From Acidobacteriota bacterium (GTDB lineage Bacteria > Acidobacteriota > Blastocatellia > Pyrinomonadales > Pyrinomonadaceae): a stretch of 64,000 nt of DNA. The DNA is taken from contig JAHBSM010000006.1 of the NCBI GenBank assembly GCA_019639115.1, positions 150,123 to 214,122 of the forward strand. Direction: 5' to 3'. Positions 36,316 to 45,499 of this stretch are shown here, one piece after another; the first letter of the stretch is position 1; every line of letters starts with the position of its first letter. The translations under genes and the position numbers were made by a program. The notes beneath the pieces are model-generated. The model was not told the origin of the DNA and did not search any database. It was given only the letters and a program-made list of their open reading frames with translations.

Positions 36316-37275
36316 ATGAGATCGATAAATTTTTTATTGTTGTCAGCAATTATCACGATCTTTGCTGCGAGCCTTACATTCTCGCAGGTTCGCCCGCCTG
36401 TACCGAGGGCTAGCCAGAAAGCTTCGGTGTCGCAGACCGTTGGGACGACCGAAATATCTGTCATCTACAGCAGGCCTGCCGTACGCGATCGCAAGGTTTG
36501 GGGCGATTGGCCGCAGCCTGCCGAGGGCGAGGCAACACTCGACAATCAGAATACGCGGCCTGAGGGTGCGCCGCTTGTGCCGTTTGGGCACGTTTGGCGG
36601 GCTGGGGCTAATGAGGCAACTCTTTTCTCTGCGGCGGACGACGTGCTGATAAATGGCGAGTTGCTTCCGGCTGGCAAGTACAGCTTCCACGCCATTCCCG
36701 GCAAGGACGAGTGGATCCTGATATTCAATAAGGACGACGGCCAATGGGGCAGCTTCTCGTACGACAAAGCAAAGGATGCACTGAGGGTAAAAACAAAACC
36801 GCAATCGGTCTCAGAGAGCGCGGAGCTATTGACCTACGGCTTTGAGAAAGTCGGCGATCGATCCGCGACTCTGTTTTTGCAATGGGAGAAGGTGAAGGTT
36901 CCTTTCACCGTTGAGGTCAAGGATGTGGTCGGCTCCACGATGCAGCGGCTTAGATCGTATGTAGCCGCAGCAGACGCATCGGATCCAGTGCCACTGATCA
37001 ACGCGGCAAATTATGCAAAGGCAAATAAGCAGGCGGAACAGGCTGCTGTTTGGTTCACCGCAGCCCTAAAGCTCGTGGACCAGCAGATCGCAGCCAAGCC
37101 GTCGTTTGCCGCACTTACGCGAAAGGGCCATATTCTGATCGGACTCGATCGAACCGCCGATGCGATCGCTGTATTCGAGACGGCGGTCGAACGCGGCAAA
37201 CTCGATGGCGTAAATGCCGCAGATGTTGCGGCGCTAGAGAAGCGGATCGCTTCCCTCAAGACGGCGAAACCGTAG
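36316..37275 (+). CDS. Secreted DUF2911 protein with C-terminal helical repeats
   Basis: A 319-residue protein. A signal peptide (L-L-L-S-A-I-I-T-I-F-A-A-S-L-T-F) precedes a DUF2911 domain (about 30-180). This shows I-S-V-I-Y-S-R-P-A-V-R-D-R, G-x-V-W-R-A-G-A-N-E-A-T, G-K-Y-S-F-H-A-I-P-G and W-I-L-I-F-N-K. A TPR-like helical C-terminal part follows (A-A-V-W-F-T-A-A-L-K, G-L-D-R-T-A-D-A-I-A). DUF2911 proteins are common in Bacteroidota and Acidobacteriota and have no established function. An AAGGAAA ribosome site lies upstream. The converging neighbour is the beta-propeller gene. Confidence 0.9.
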   Translation: MRSINFLLLSAIITIFAASLTFSQVRPPVPRASQKASVSQTVGTTEISVIYSRPAVRDRKVWGDWPQPAEGEATLDNQNTRPEGAPLVPFGHVWRAGANEATLFSAADDVLINGELLPAGKYSFHAIPGKDEWILIFNKDDGQWGSFSYDKAKDALRVKTKPQSVSESAELLTYGFEKVGDRSATLFLQWEKVKVPFTVEVKDVVGSTMQRLRSYVAAADASDPVPLINAANYAKANKQAEQAAVWFTAALKLVDQQIAAKPSFAALTRKGHILIGLDRTADAIAVFETAVERGKLDGVNAADVAALEKRIASLKTAKP

Positions 37276-37345
37276 TACCCGAGACGCTCGATCGTTTCGA
37301 GGCGTCAACTTGTTATAGGGTACGATGTGCGTCTGGCCCAACGCG

Positions 37346-38347
37346 CTAACGGTCAACGGAATAGACCGCGTCGGAAGTGGCGACGATCAAACTGCCGGTA
37401 GGAGCAAAGCATAATCCGATGATCCCATCGCCGGCAACGGCAAGTTCCGCTTCGCCGGTTGATGTGACCGAAACGACTCCTCGCCGGCCGCCGCAGCTTG
37501 CGGCGACATAGAGCAGGCCGTCGCCGCCGAAAGCGAGCCCTTGCGGCCTGCCTAGGCCTCTGACAAACTCTAGGACCGAACCGTCGGGATCGATCCGGTA
37601 GATCAGGTCGCGACCGCCAAAGCCGGGCGTGGTCACGTATAGACGGCCCTCCGGGCCGATGGCCAGGTGATACGCCGCAACCGATGGTTCGAGTGTGGCA
37701 AAGTTGGTCACTTCACCATCGGGTGAGACACGGTGAATAGTTCCCGTCCTGTCTCCGACGTACAGGTGGTCATCCCTGCCGAATGCGATACCCGTAGGAA
37801 TTCCCAGGTTCGATGCGTGGACAGTATAGGTTCCATTCTCTGAAAAACAGAGTATCTCGCCGGTTGCCCGGGCCGAAACGAACATTCTGCCGTTTCGGTC
37901 GAAGGCGATGCCGGTCGGATTCATCACAGCTTCCGGGAACGGATAAACCGTCCCGTCCGTCTCGATCCGGAAAAGCGTCTCGCTTAACTGCTGCCCACGC
38001 GAGCCCGATATCGTTACCATCAGCGAACCATCGAACGGATCGACCGCCGGATTGGCGACCATGTGGAGCCCGTCAAGCAATTTGCGGCCGACTACGATCG
38101 GCAGCGTGTTGCTTCTGACGCCGTTGATGCTGAGAGCCAGATGCGAACGCCCGCCTTCTTCGAGTTCGGGAACGGTGATCACGGCCCGCTTCGTCGAGAC
38201 GGCCGTTGCGAAACAATTCTGTTCATCGATCAGAAACTCAGCTTGCAGCGAGTCGTCGGCATGGAGTCCCGTTGTTTCTATCAGAAGTTCGCCGCCCGGT
38301 ATCGATCGGCGTGGACTGACATTGGAAATGGAGATATTGGTGGACAT
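37346..38347 (-). CDS. IPT/TIG-plus-NHL-like beta-propeller protein
   Basis: A 333-residue protein with no signal peptide. The N-terminal about 90 residues are an Ig-like IPT/TIG domain (S-V-S-P-R-R-S-I-P-G-G type with G-L-H-A-D). A six-bladed NHL/SMP-30-like propeller follows, each blade carrying P-T-G-I-A-F-D/G-R-N/D-G/D-x-L/M-Y/F-V (for example N-P-T-G-I-A-F-D-R-N-G-R-M-F-V and R-P-Q-G-L-A-F-G-G-D-G-L-L-Y-V). The start is the Met at 38347 (M-S-T-N-I-S); a Met four codons upstream is possible. No catalytic metal site of SMP-30 or gluconolactonase is evident, so binding or sensing is more likely than hydrolysis. Confidence 0.8.
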   Translation of the reverse strand: MSTNISISNVSPRRSIPGGELLIETTGLHADDSLQAEFLIDEQNCFATAVSTKRAVITVPELEEGGRSHLALSINGVRSNTLPIVVGRKLLDGLHMVANPAVDPFDGSLMVTISGSRGQQLSETLFRIETDGTVYPFPEAVMNPTGIAFDRNGRMFVSARATGEILCFSENGTYTVHASNLGIPTGIAFGRDDHLYVGDRTGTIHRVSPDGEVTNFATLEPSVAAYHLAIGPEGRLYVTTPGFGGRDLIYRIDPDGSVLEFVRGLGRPQGLAFGGDGLLYVAASCGGRRGVVSVTSTGEAELAVAGDGIIGLCFAPTGSLIVATSDAVYSVDR

Positions 38348-38469
38348 CAAGTTACCCAATTCTACGACTTAGATACGGTCGTGTCGAACACTGGCCCCGG
38401 TCGAGCGAATCGTTTGGTACAGATCAACCGGGCCGCGGTCCGATCGCACAAGGCCGGGCGAAAAAAACA

Positions 38470-38499
38470 TTGACCGGCTGCGATCGGTGGCTGTAAACT
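38470..38499 (+). promoter_or_regulatory. Candidate pilT promoter
   Basis: TTGACC (38470-38475), an 18-nt spacer and TAAACT (38494-38499), 89 nt upstream of the pilT ATG in the divergent intergenic region. Confidence 0.45.
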
Positions 38500-38588
38500 C
38501 AAGACAAATAGGGTTTTCTGCCTATTTTAGCGGCACAAGCCGGAGGATGCCCGCGACAGCCGAGCGGGATCGCCCAAGACCTCATCAA

Positions 38589-39743
38589 ATGACGACCAGG
38601 ATAGATGATCTGCTCAAGATGGCGGTGAGCTTTGGTGCCTCAGATCTGCATCTGCGGGCCGGAGCGTCCCCGGTGATCCGCGTTACCGGCGAATTGAAAC
38701 CGCTTGCCGGCGTGCCGAAATTGACACAGGAAGAGACGCTAGAGATGGCGTTCTCGATGATGTCCAACCGGCAGAAGCAGCATTTCAAGGAAGCGTTCGA
38801 AGTCGATATTGGTTACGGCGTGACCGGCCTGGGGCGATTTCGGGTAAATATCTTCCAACAGCGGAATTCGATCGGGATCGTTGCACGGGTCATTTCGGAT
38901 CGGATAAGGAATTTTGCGGAACTTGGACTTCCGCCGATCCTGTCCGATATCTCTACCGAAAAACGCGGCCTTATTCTCGTCACCGGCACGACAGGCTCAG
39001 GCAAATCAACTACGCTCGCAGCCGTCGTCGATCACATAAATCAGAATCGAAATTGTCATATCGTAACGATCGAGGACCCTATCGAATTCCTGCACAAGGA
39101 CCGGTCGTCCTTTATCACCCAACGCGAAGTTGATGTCGATACGCGTAGTTTCGCCGAGGCTCTTCGCGGCTCGCTAAGGCAGGACCCCGATGTGATCCTT
39201 GTAGGCGAAATGCGGGACCTTGAGACCATTGAGACAGCCCTGGTCGCTGCAGAAACGGGCCACCTTGTCCTCTCGACACTACACACTCTCGACGCGGCCG
39301 AGACGCTGACCCGCGTCATCACCGCATTTCCGCCATATCAACAAAGGTCTGTCCGCATCCAACTCGCCGGGCTGCTCCGTGCCGTCGTCTCTCAACGTCT
39401 GATGAAGTCCGCCAAGGGAAACAGCAGGATCCCGGCGGTCGAAGTACTTGTTTCGACGCCGCTGATACGCGATTTCATCCTCTCGGAGGACAAGACCGCG
39501 AGCATTCGCGACGCAATAGCGGCCGGGACGTCGCAGTACGGGATGCAGACCTTCGACCAGTCGCTGTTCTACCTCTATCAATCGGGCCTTATCACACTCG
39601 ACGAGGCTCTGCATGGCACGACGAATCCCGACGAGTTCAGGCTTCGTCTCGCAGGCGTGCACAATACTTCAAGCATTGCAAAAGAGGAAATGGAACGTTC
39701 CGGCGGTGTCGGCCGGATCGGCGACCTCATCGTGCGCGAATAA
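38589..39743 (+). CDS. pilT: Type IV pilus retraction ATPase PilT
   Basis: A 384-residue hexameric ATPase that depolymerises type IV pili and drives twitching. The start at ATG 38589 (M-T-T-R-I-D-D-L-L) fits the PilT N-terminus; the earlier in-frame Met would add an unrelated tail. It has S-D-L-H-L-R-A-G-A-S-P near the start, Walker A G-T-T-G-S-G-K-S-T (about 133-141), and the Asp box I-V-T-I-E-D-P-I-E-F. Walker B is D-P-D-V-I-L-V-G-E-M-R-D, the His box T-G-H-L-V-L-S-T-L-H-T. The C-terminal A-I-A-A-G-x-x-x-Y-G-M-Q-T-F-D-Q-S-L follows. No other pil gene is adjacent. Confidence 0.95.
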   Translation: MTTRIDDLLKMAVSFGASDLHLRAGASPVIRVTGELKPLAGVPKLTQEETLEMAFSMMSNRQKQHFKEAFEVDIGYGVTGLGRFRVNIFQQRNSIGIVARVISDRIRNFAELGLPPILSDISTEKRGLILVTGTTGSGKSTTLAAVVDHINQNRNCHIVTIEDPIEFLHKDRSSFITQREVDVDTRSFAEALRGSLRQDPDVILVGEMRDLETIETALVAAETGHLVLSTLHTLDAAETLTRVITAFPPYQQRSVRIQLAGLLRAVVSQRLMKSAKGNSRIPAVEVLVSTPLIRDFILSEDKTASIRDAIAAGTSQYGMQTFDQSLFYLYQSGLITLDEALHGTTNPDEFRLRLAGVHNTSSIAKEEMERSGGVGRIGDLIVRE

Positions 39744-39787
39744 TTCGCTAAAACATATATTTTTCAATACTTTTCAGAACCAAGACC

Positions 39788-39817
39788 TTGACATTTCGGC
39801 TCTGTGAAGTGTAGATT
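39788..39817 (+). promoter_or_regulatory. Promoter of rpsA with long leader
   Basis: TTGACA (39788-39793, exact -35), 18-nt spacer and TAGATT (39812-39817). It is 198 nt before the rpsA ATG, leaving a leader of about 190 nt (39825-40015). The leader is GC-rich early and then carries several short self-complementary stretches; such leaders often mediate S1 autoregulation. The sequence after the -10 matches that of the EF-G2 promoter. Confidence 0.65.
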
Positions 39818-40015
39818 TTAGTTTTACCAAGTCGTCCGCAGTTTCTCAATGCCCCTCTTGGGTCGTTCTGATCTCGAGAAAACACTCGTCACGGCGACAC
39901 GGCAGCCCCCGAATATTTAGGGAGAAGCCACCTGGAGCGGTTTTGCTTCGGCTTGGTAGAACAAATGCCTGCCGTGCGGCTGGCATCTTTCAAAAGGACG
40001 AAGTTAATTTTGTAC

Positions 40016-42208
40016 ATGAGCAACGAGGCAACAAAGGAGACCGCCGAGACGACCGCTGGATCGACGACGGCCGCAGAACAGACCCCAGCATCGAACAACG
40101 AGACCACCGCCGCACCGGCTGAACAGTCGCCCGTGATGGCCGACCCGGCGCCTGTTGCGGATGCAGTGGACGAGACCGCTTCCGGTGACGTGGATTTTGC
40201 CAAGATCCTTGCGGATTTTGAGCAGGAGCAGAAGGATTTCCACCCGGGCGAATTGGTCGATGGCAAGGTCATCGGTATCAATGACCGCGGTGTGATGATC
40301 GATTTCGGTTACAAATCCGAAGGGTTCGTGCCGCTCGAGGAGTTCACCGGCGAGGACGGCCAACTGACGATCTCGGTCGGCGACGAGGTCCAAGTCGTGC
40401 TCAAGAGCATGCACAACGGTGACGGAGCTCCGCAGCTCTCTCGTTCTGACGCATTGTCCCGACGCTCATGGGCCGATCTCGAAAAAGCCTTTAATGACGG
40501 GATCCCCGTTATAGGCTCCATCGTCGAGAAGACCAAAGGCGGCCTGAAGGTTGACCTGAATGGAGTAGAAGCTTTTCTGCCGGGATCTCAGGTGGATTCC
40601 CGCCCTGTTGCCAATCTTGATCCCTACATCGGCCAGCAGATAGAAGCGAAGATCATCAAATTCAGCCGCCGCAGGAACAACGTAGTTCTCTCGCGAAAGG
40701 CCATTACCGACGAGGTAGTGAACGCCCAAAAGGGTGAGACGCTCGCAAAGATCGACGTTGGCTATATTGTTGACGGGACGGTCAAGAACCTGACGGACTA
40801 CGGTGCTTTTGTTGACATCGGCGGCATTGACGGCTTGCTGCACGTCACTGATATGTCGTGGGGACGGCTCCAGCATCCGGGAGAGATGTTCAAACCGGGC
40901 GACCACATTCAGGTCAAAGTTCTCAAGCTTGACCGCGAAAAGGAAAAGATCTCACTCGGCTTCAAACAGCTGCAGCCCGACCCGTGGTCAACGGTGATCG
41001 ACGTTTATCCGGTCAACGCCAAACTTAAAGGCAAAGTCTCGTCAGTAACCGAATATGGCGTTTTTGTCGAGCTGGAACCCGGCGTCGAAGGCCTGGTGCA
41101 CGTGTCCGAGATCTCCTGGTCGCGCCGTTCGCAATCGCCGAAGAAGCTCTTCAATCGAGGCGATGAGGTGGACGTTCAGGTGCTCGGTATCGACACTGTC
41201 GAGAAACGCATAAGCCTTGGAATGAAGCAGTTCCAGGAGAATCCCTGGGATTTCATCGACCTTCGATATCCAGTGGGCACACGCGTCCAGGGCAAGGTCC
41301 GTAATCTGACCGACTTCGGCGCATTCGTCGAGATCGAAGAAGGTATTGACGGGCTTGTTCATGTGTCGGACATCACCTGGGCCAAGAAGATCAAGCATCC
41401 GAAGGACGTACTCAAGAAAGATCAAGAGGTCGAGGCCATTGTTACCAATATCGACAAGCGCGGCCAGCGGCTCTCGCTGTCGATGAAAGATCTCACGCCG
41501 AGCGCCTGGGAGACATTTACCACTACACACCGTCCCGGTGATACGGTCAGGGGCAAGGTCACTCGGTTCACCAATTTTGGCCTTTTTGTCGAACTCGCTG
41601 AGGGCCTCGAAGGGCTCTGTCATGTCTCCGAGCTCTCTGAGGAGCGTGTTGACAGCCCTGAATCTGTCGCATCTATCGGGCAGGAAATGGATTTCAAGAT
41701 CCTGCGGATCGATACTACCGAGCAGAAGATCGGCCTCTCGCATCGTGCGGTAGGCAAGGATGACGAGCCGATCGTTGACACTCGCAGCTTCTCGAGCGAG
41801 GCGAAGGGCGGCATGGCGAGCCTTGCCGAACTTGCTAACATCAAGATCGGTTCCGCTTCGGAGCCGACGGCAGATGCGGAACCCGCCGCTGAAGCAAAAC
41901 CAAAGGCCGACGCGGAACCTGAGGCTGAAGCTGTCTCAACCGAAGAACCGGCGGCTGAGGCAACTGAAGCATCCGCGGAAGCTACCGCCGAAACAGTGGA
42001 CTCGGACGCCGAAACGTCGGAAACGACTGAGGAACCGGCACCCGAAGCTGAGACGTTGTCAGACGAACCGGCCGGATCGGATCCTGAGGCGGCCGAAGAT
42101 GTTTCAGGCGATGAGTCAGCCGACGAACCGCCGACAGAGGCGGCGGAAGAGGAAGCCGGTGCTTCGGATGAGACGGCCGCTGAGCCCGAAGCCAAAGCTG
42201 AGAACTAG
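40016..42208 (+). CDS. rpsA: 30S ribosomal protein bS1
   Basis: A 730-residue bS1 that brings mRNA to the 30S subunit. Six S1 OB-fold domains are seen, as in E. coli. The first is G-E-L-V-D-G-K-V-I-G-I-N-D-R-G-V-M-I-D-F, and domain 2 is degenerate (I-V-E-K-T-K-G-G-L-K-V). Domains 3-6 each carry G-x-V-x-x-x-T-D/E-Y/F-G-A/V-F-V plus G-L-x-H-V. About 70 acidic residues precede them and about 130 Ala/Glu/Pro-rich, clearly disordered residues follow, longer than in E. coli (557). The ATG at 40016 is used; frames open upstream have no matching sequence. HU and HIT genes follow on the same strand. Confidence 0.95.
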   Translation: MSNEATKETAETTAGSTTAAEQTPASNNETTAAPAEQSPVMADPAPVADAVDETASGDVDFAKILADFEQEQKDFHPGELVDGKVIGINDRGVMIDFGYKSEGFVPLEEFTGEDGQLTISVGDEVQVVLKSMHNGDGAPQLSRSDALSRRSWADLEKAFNDGIPVIGSIVEKTKGGLKVDLNGVEAFLPGSQVDSRPVANLDPYIGQQIEAKIIKFSRRRNNVVLSRKAITDEVVNAQKGETLAKIDVGYIVDGTVKNLTDYGAFVDIGGIDGLLHVTDMSWGRLQHPGEMFKPGDHIQVKVLKLDREKEKISLGFKQLQPDPWSTVIDVYPVNAKLKGKVSSVTEYGVFVELEPGVEGLVHVSEISWSRRSQSPKKLFNRGDEVDVQVLGIDTVEKRISLGMKQFQENPWDFIDLRYPVGTRVQGKVRNLTDFGAFVEIEEGIDGLVHVSDITWAKKIKHPKDVLKKDQEVEAIVTNIDKRGQRLSLSMKDLTPSAWETFTTTHRPGDTVRGKVTRFTNFGLFVELAEGLEGLCHVSELSEERVDSPESVASIGQEMDFKILRIDTTEQKIGLSHRAVGKDDEPIVDTRSFSSEAKGGMASLAELANIKIGSASEPTADAEPAAEAKPKADAEPEAEAVSTEEPAAEATEASAEATAETVDSDAETSETTEEPAPEAETLSDEPAGSDPEAAEDVSGDESADEPPTEAAEEEAGASDETAAEPEAKAEN

Positions 42209-42261
42209 TTTTTTGACCTTCTACGAAGTACTGATCCTATTGTTGGAGCCATGGTCCTGAA

Positions 42262-42543
42262 ATGACAAAAGCTGATCTTGTTGAAAGGGTCGCCCGCGAG
42301 GCCGATATGACCAAGAAGGATGCCGAACAGCTCGTCGAGATCATTTTCGACAGTATAACGGGCAGCCTTAATCGGGGCGAGAAGATCGAACTTCGGGGGT
42401 TTGGAAGTTTTCGCGTACGCGAACGAAATTCGCGCAAGGGCCGTAATCCCAAGACTGGAGCCGCGGTCGAGATACCCGCCAAACGAGTTGCCTATTTCAA
42501 ACCCGGCAAGGAATTGAAGGATCTCATCAACAAAGGCGAATAG
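42262..42543 (+). CDS. HU/IHF-family DNA-binding protein
   Basis: A 93-residue nucleoid protein. It has the typical D-L-V-E-R-V-A-R-E-A at the start, G-E-K-I-E-L-R-G-F-G-S-F-R-V-R, the arm N-P-K-T-G, and the closing F-K-P-G-K-E-L-K. The arm sequence R-N-P-K-T-G-A-A-V-E-I is HU/IHF-like; the G-F-G-S-F-x-V motif is shared with IHF subunits, so either name is possible. It lies 53 nt after rpsA (in E. coli ihfB is also next to rpsA), favouring an IhfB-like role, which is inference from synteny. Confidence 0.93.
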   Translation: MTKADLVERVAREADMTKKDAEQLVEIIFDSITGSLNRGEKIELRGFGSFRVRERNSRKGRNPKTGAAVEIPAKRVAYFKPGKELKDLINKGE

Positions 42544-42558
42544 CCCCGGGAGCCTGCC

Positions 42559-43038
42559 GTGGACGTTCTCTGGAGCCCTTGGCGTTACAACTACATAGCG
42601 TCCGAGAAACCCGCTGACGGCTGCGTATTCTGTTCCCTGCTTGCTAACTCTCTATCGGATCGCGACAATTTCATCGTTCACCGGGCAGAGCACAATTTCA
42701 TTGTGCTGAACATTTACCCCTACACCACGGGTCACTTGATGGTCGTCCCGTACCGGCATCTCGCATCGCCTTCCGAAGCTGAGAAGCCGGAGACGGATGA
42801 AATGATGGATCTCGTCAGGCGGTCCGAGGTGGCTATCCGCAAGACCTATCGTCCGGACGGCCTTAACATTGGCATGAACCTCGGGCGTTCCGCAGGTGCC
42901 GGCGTCGCTGACCATTATCATATGCACGTGTTGCCGCGCTGGGTCGGCGACGTAAATTTTATGACTGCGATAGGCCAGACCCGAACCTTGCCGGAAACGC
43001 TCGCCGAGACCTACGACAAACTCAGCTCTGCTATCTGA
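42559..43038 (+). CDS. HIT-family nucleotide hydrolase or phosphorylase
   Basis: A 159-residue protein starting at GTG 42559. It has the HIT motif H-Y-H-M-H-V (H-x-H-x-H), the N-terminal W-S-P-W-R and C-V-F-C, and the G-H-L-M-V-V-P segment. The family acts on dinucleoside polyphosphates or AMP-linked substrates; the N-terminal W-S-P-W-R and length resemble AP4A phosphorylase-like HIT proteins. Start 15 nt after the HU stop, so rpsA-HU-HIT may be one transcript. It ends 9 nt before the convergent pgpH gene. Confidence 0.92.
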   Translation: MDVLWSPWRYNYIASEKPADGCVFCSLLANSLSDRDNFIVHRAEHNFIVLNIYPYTTGHLMVVPYRHLASPSEAEKPETDEMMDLVRRSEVAIRKTYRPDGLNIGMNLGRSAGAGVADHYHMHVLPRWVGDVNFMTAIGQTRTLPETLAETYDKLSSAI

Positions 43039-43047
43039 CGGCTGCTG

Positions 43048-45498
43048 TCAAGGCGCTTTTTTACTTTTATATTCGGATCCGTCGGTTGGGTCGGTGGTTC
43101 GGTCGATCGCTTCGTCTTCGATCTCGCCGCCTGGCGAGACCGGGATGTCGGCGGGATCGTCATATTTGTTGCCCGCCGGTACCGGCGTAAGCATCTCGCC
43201 GGCGATACGGAATTGCCCCGAAGTCGGAGGGACGTAACCCGGGTAATCGACCCTCGAGTGATAGATGGCTACGAGTGACCGGATCATAGCTTCACGGATC
43301 TTGGTAAGCTCACGCAGGGTCAGGTCGCATTCATCTAGCTGGTCATCCGTCAGGATCGCGTCGATGATCTTGGTGACAATGAATCGAATATTCTCAGGCG
43401 TGGGATCGGCCAATGAACGAGCGGCGGCCTCGCACGAATCTGCGATCATCATTATCGCGGCTTCTTTGAATTGCGGCTTGGGTCCCGGATAGCGAAAATC
43501 CCGTTCCGAAACGATCTCATCAGGCCGAGCTTCCGACTGCGCTTTTTTCAAGAAATAGTGCAGCGTACGAGTTCCGTGATGTTGCGGGATGAAATCAATT
43601 ATCCTCTGCGGCAATCCCATCTCGCGGGCGAGTTTCACGCCGTAGGTAACGTGAGCAATTATGATCTTTGCGCTCTGCGACGGCTTGAGACGATCATGCG
43701 GATTCTTGTTCAACTGATTTTCGACAAAGTGTTCTGGGGCCGCGGTCTTTCCGATATCGTGATAAAGCGCCCCGATTCGGGCAAGCAAACCGTTTGCTCC
43801 GACCACTCTGCAGGCTTCCTCTGCAAGCTGCCCGACAGCGTGCGAATGCTGATTCGTCCCGGGAGCTCGCAGAGCCAACTGCCCGAGCACCGGCAGGTCC
43901 GCATTCGACAACTCGAGGAGTTTCACATCCGTGAGAATGCCGAACAACGTCTCGCAAATAGGCAGAAGCACGCCGGTCAATGCAGCTGTGATCAATCCGC
44001 CGGCGAGGCCGCACGCGACCGAGAGCAGGACCGAATTCAATACTATCGGCTGCTGCGAAAAAGCCATCATTGCCAGCCCGAGCAGGGCCCCGGCGATGCC
44101 GATCAACCCGCCCGCAAGCGTCACAGTTTGTCTGCTTCTGTATCGGCCGATTCCATAGACCGATACGCTTGAGGTCAGCGCGGCAAATACCGCAAATTCA
44201 AGCCCCTTGGGGGCCATAAAACCGCCAATGATCGCAAGCAGAAATCCAGTGAAGAGGGCGGTCGGCCGATCTGCCAGGAGCGTCATCAGCAAGCTGCCGG
44301 CAGCGAACGGGATAGCAAGCGACCACACGGCCGGGTCGTTCATCGGCGGCCGTATATTTTGAAGCGCGGTGAACTCGACCAGCCTGAACAGCACTGCCAT
44401 GATCACGGTCTGGCTCAATACTATGAATCCGAGCAATGCAAATGTCTGATCCGCAGACAACGCCAGCCTCGGGAGCACACCGCGATGCTGGATAAATTTC
44501 CACGCGACCCAATAAAGTGCGGTTATAAATGCCAGCAGCCCAAAGAACCGGTTAAGTTGACGCGTAGAGGACGAATAGTTGTTGACAGCGGCTATCTTTG
44601 GGACCATCTCTGGTTTTATCTGCCAACCAGCTTCGACGATCTTTTCGCCGCGACGGAGCGAGACGGTTATCGGCTCGACCTTCTCTGCGGCGTTCTGCTG
44701 AGCCATTTCCGTCGCGACGCTGTCGTACGACACGCTAGGCTCGATCAGCAAGGAGCCAGCCGAATACATTGCCTCAAGTTCCTTTTGCGAGAGCGTGCGG
44801 ATCGATCGGAGCCTCGCCTGAAACTTCTCGCGGGCGGCCGAAAGCGGGGTCCACGAACTTTCGGGCAAGGTAACAACAGTCGATTGATTCGGACGCGAAC
44901 GATCAAAGACCGCTACTTCGCGTTGGAAATATTGACGTTCCGAATCGTCATAGATGTAGCCGTCCGAAGCTTCCCGAATTGCTGTCCTGACCGCGTCGAT
45001 CTCATTTCGGCTAAAGCTTCTGTTGGCGAGGACCTTGGACACGTCGGCTCCATCGGCTCCCGTCCAATTGGCGGCACCACGGCTCTCGCCCGCGTTAGAG
45101 TTCTTTCCGCCGTCGGTCGCCCTCTGGAGTTTTTCCCAGGAAGAAACAAATCTCTGTACTGCCTGCTCAGCCTTATTGGATTCGTATCTGAAGATCGGCT
45201 TTACGGATCGCCTTGCCTGTTCTCTCAGCGCTTCCGTGCCGTTCTCGTCAACGAAGTAGATGTCCGCAGGCGATGTGATACTCTCACTCGCGACATCACC
45301 GGCTTCGACCTTCTGCTCTGCTCCGGAACGCCAAAGCGGATTGTGGACACACAACGTAGTGGCAATGCAAAGCAGGCTGAACCCGATCCAGGATCTGACT
45401 CCCGGCGATAGGCGTGCGAACGGCTTGGATACGGCATCGAAGAAAGACTTCTTCAACGCTGTCCCGGGCGAACGCAGATCTCGGATCCTTTTGCTCAT
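43048..45498 (-). CDS. pgpH: 7TM-HD family cyclic-di-AMP phosphodiesterase (PgpH type)
   Basis: An 816-residue membrane protein. After one N-terminal membrane segment comes an extracellular 7TMR-HDED domain (about 75-320). A seven-helix membrane domain (about 325-540) and a C-terminal HD domain follow, with G-A-L-Y-H-D-I-G-K-T, the unusual D-F-I-P-Q-H-H-G-T and the later M-I-A-D-S-C-E-A-A-A-R-S. PgpH-type proteins hydrolyse c-di-AMP. The start at ATG 45498 follows the hflX stop by a single nucleotide, so the two are translationally coupled. An acidic tail closes the protein. ybeY, phoH or era, common partners of pgpH, are not here. Confidence 0.93.
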   Translation of the reverse strand: MSKRIRDLRSPGTALKKSFFDAVSKPFARLSPGVRSWIGFSLLCIATTLCVHNPLWRSGAEQKVEAGDVASESITSPADIYFVDENGTEALREQARRSVKPIFRYESNKAEQAVQRFVSSWEKLQRATDGGKNSNAGESRGAANWTGADGADVSKVLANRSFSRNEIDAVRTAIREASDGYIYDDSERQYFQREVAVFDRSRPNQSTVVTLPESSWTPLSAAREKFQARLRSIRTLSQKELEAMYSAGSLLIEPSVSYDSVATEMAQQNAAEKVEPITVSLRRGEKIVEAGWQIKPEMVPKIAAVNNYSSSTRQLNRFFGLLAFITALYWVAWKFIQHRGVLPRLALSADQTFALLGFIVLSQTVIMAVLFRLVEFTALQNIRPPMNDPAVWSLAIPFAAGSLLMTLLADRPTALFTGFLLAIIGGFMAPKGLEFAVFAALTSSVSVYGIGRYRSRQTVTLAGGLIGIAGALLGLAMMAFSQQPIVLNSVLLSVACGLAGGLITAALTGVLLPICETLFGILTDVKLLELSNADLPVLGQLALRAPGTNQHSHAVGQLAEEACRVVGANGLLARIGALYHDIGKTAAPEHFVENQLNKNPHDRLKPSQSAKIIIAHVTYGVKLAREMGLPQRIIDFIPQHHGTRTLHYFLKKAQSEARPDEIVSERDFRYPGPKPQFKEAAIMMIADSCEAAARSLADPTPENIRFIVTKIIDAILTDDQLDECDLTLRELTKIREAMIRSLVAIYHSRVDYPGYVPPTSGQFRIAGEMLTPVPAGNKYDDPADIPVSPGGEIEDEAIDRTTDPTDGSEYKSKKAP

Positions 45499-45499
45499 T

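Noticed and set aside
37276..37312. Terminator between the DUF2911 and beta-propeller genes
   Set aside because: An inverted repeat around gacgctcga/tcgaggcgtc is present but imperfect, and no T tract follows in either direction.
41620..42195. 191-codon minus-strand Ser/Ala-rich frame
   Set aside because: Antisense to the low-complexity tail of bS1; composition simply mirrors the GCN/GAN codons.
44359..45411. 350-codon plus-strand frame
   Set aside because: Antisense to pgpH, which has clear 7TMR-HD motifs; the translated antisense has no family features.
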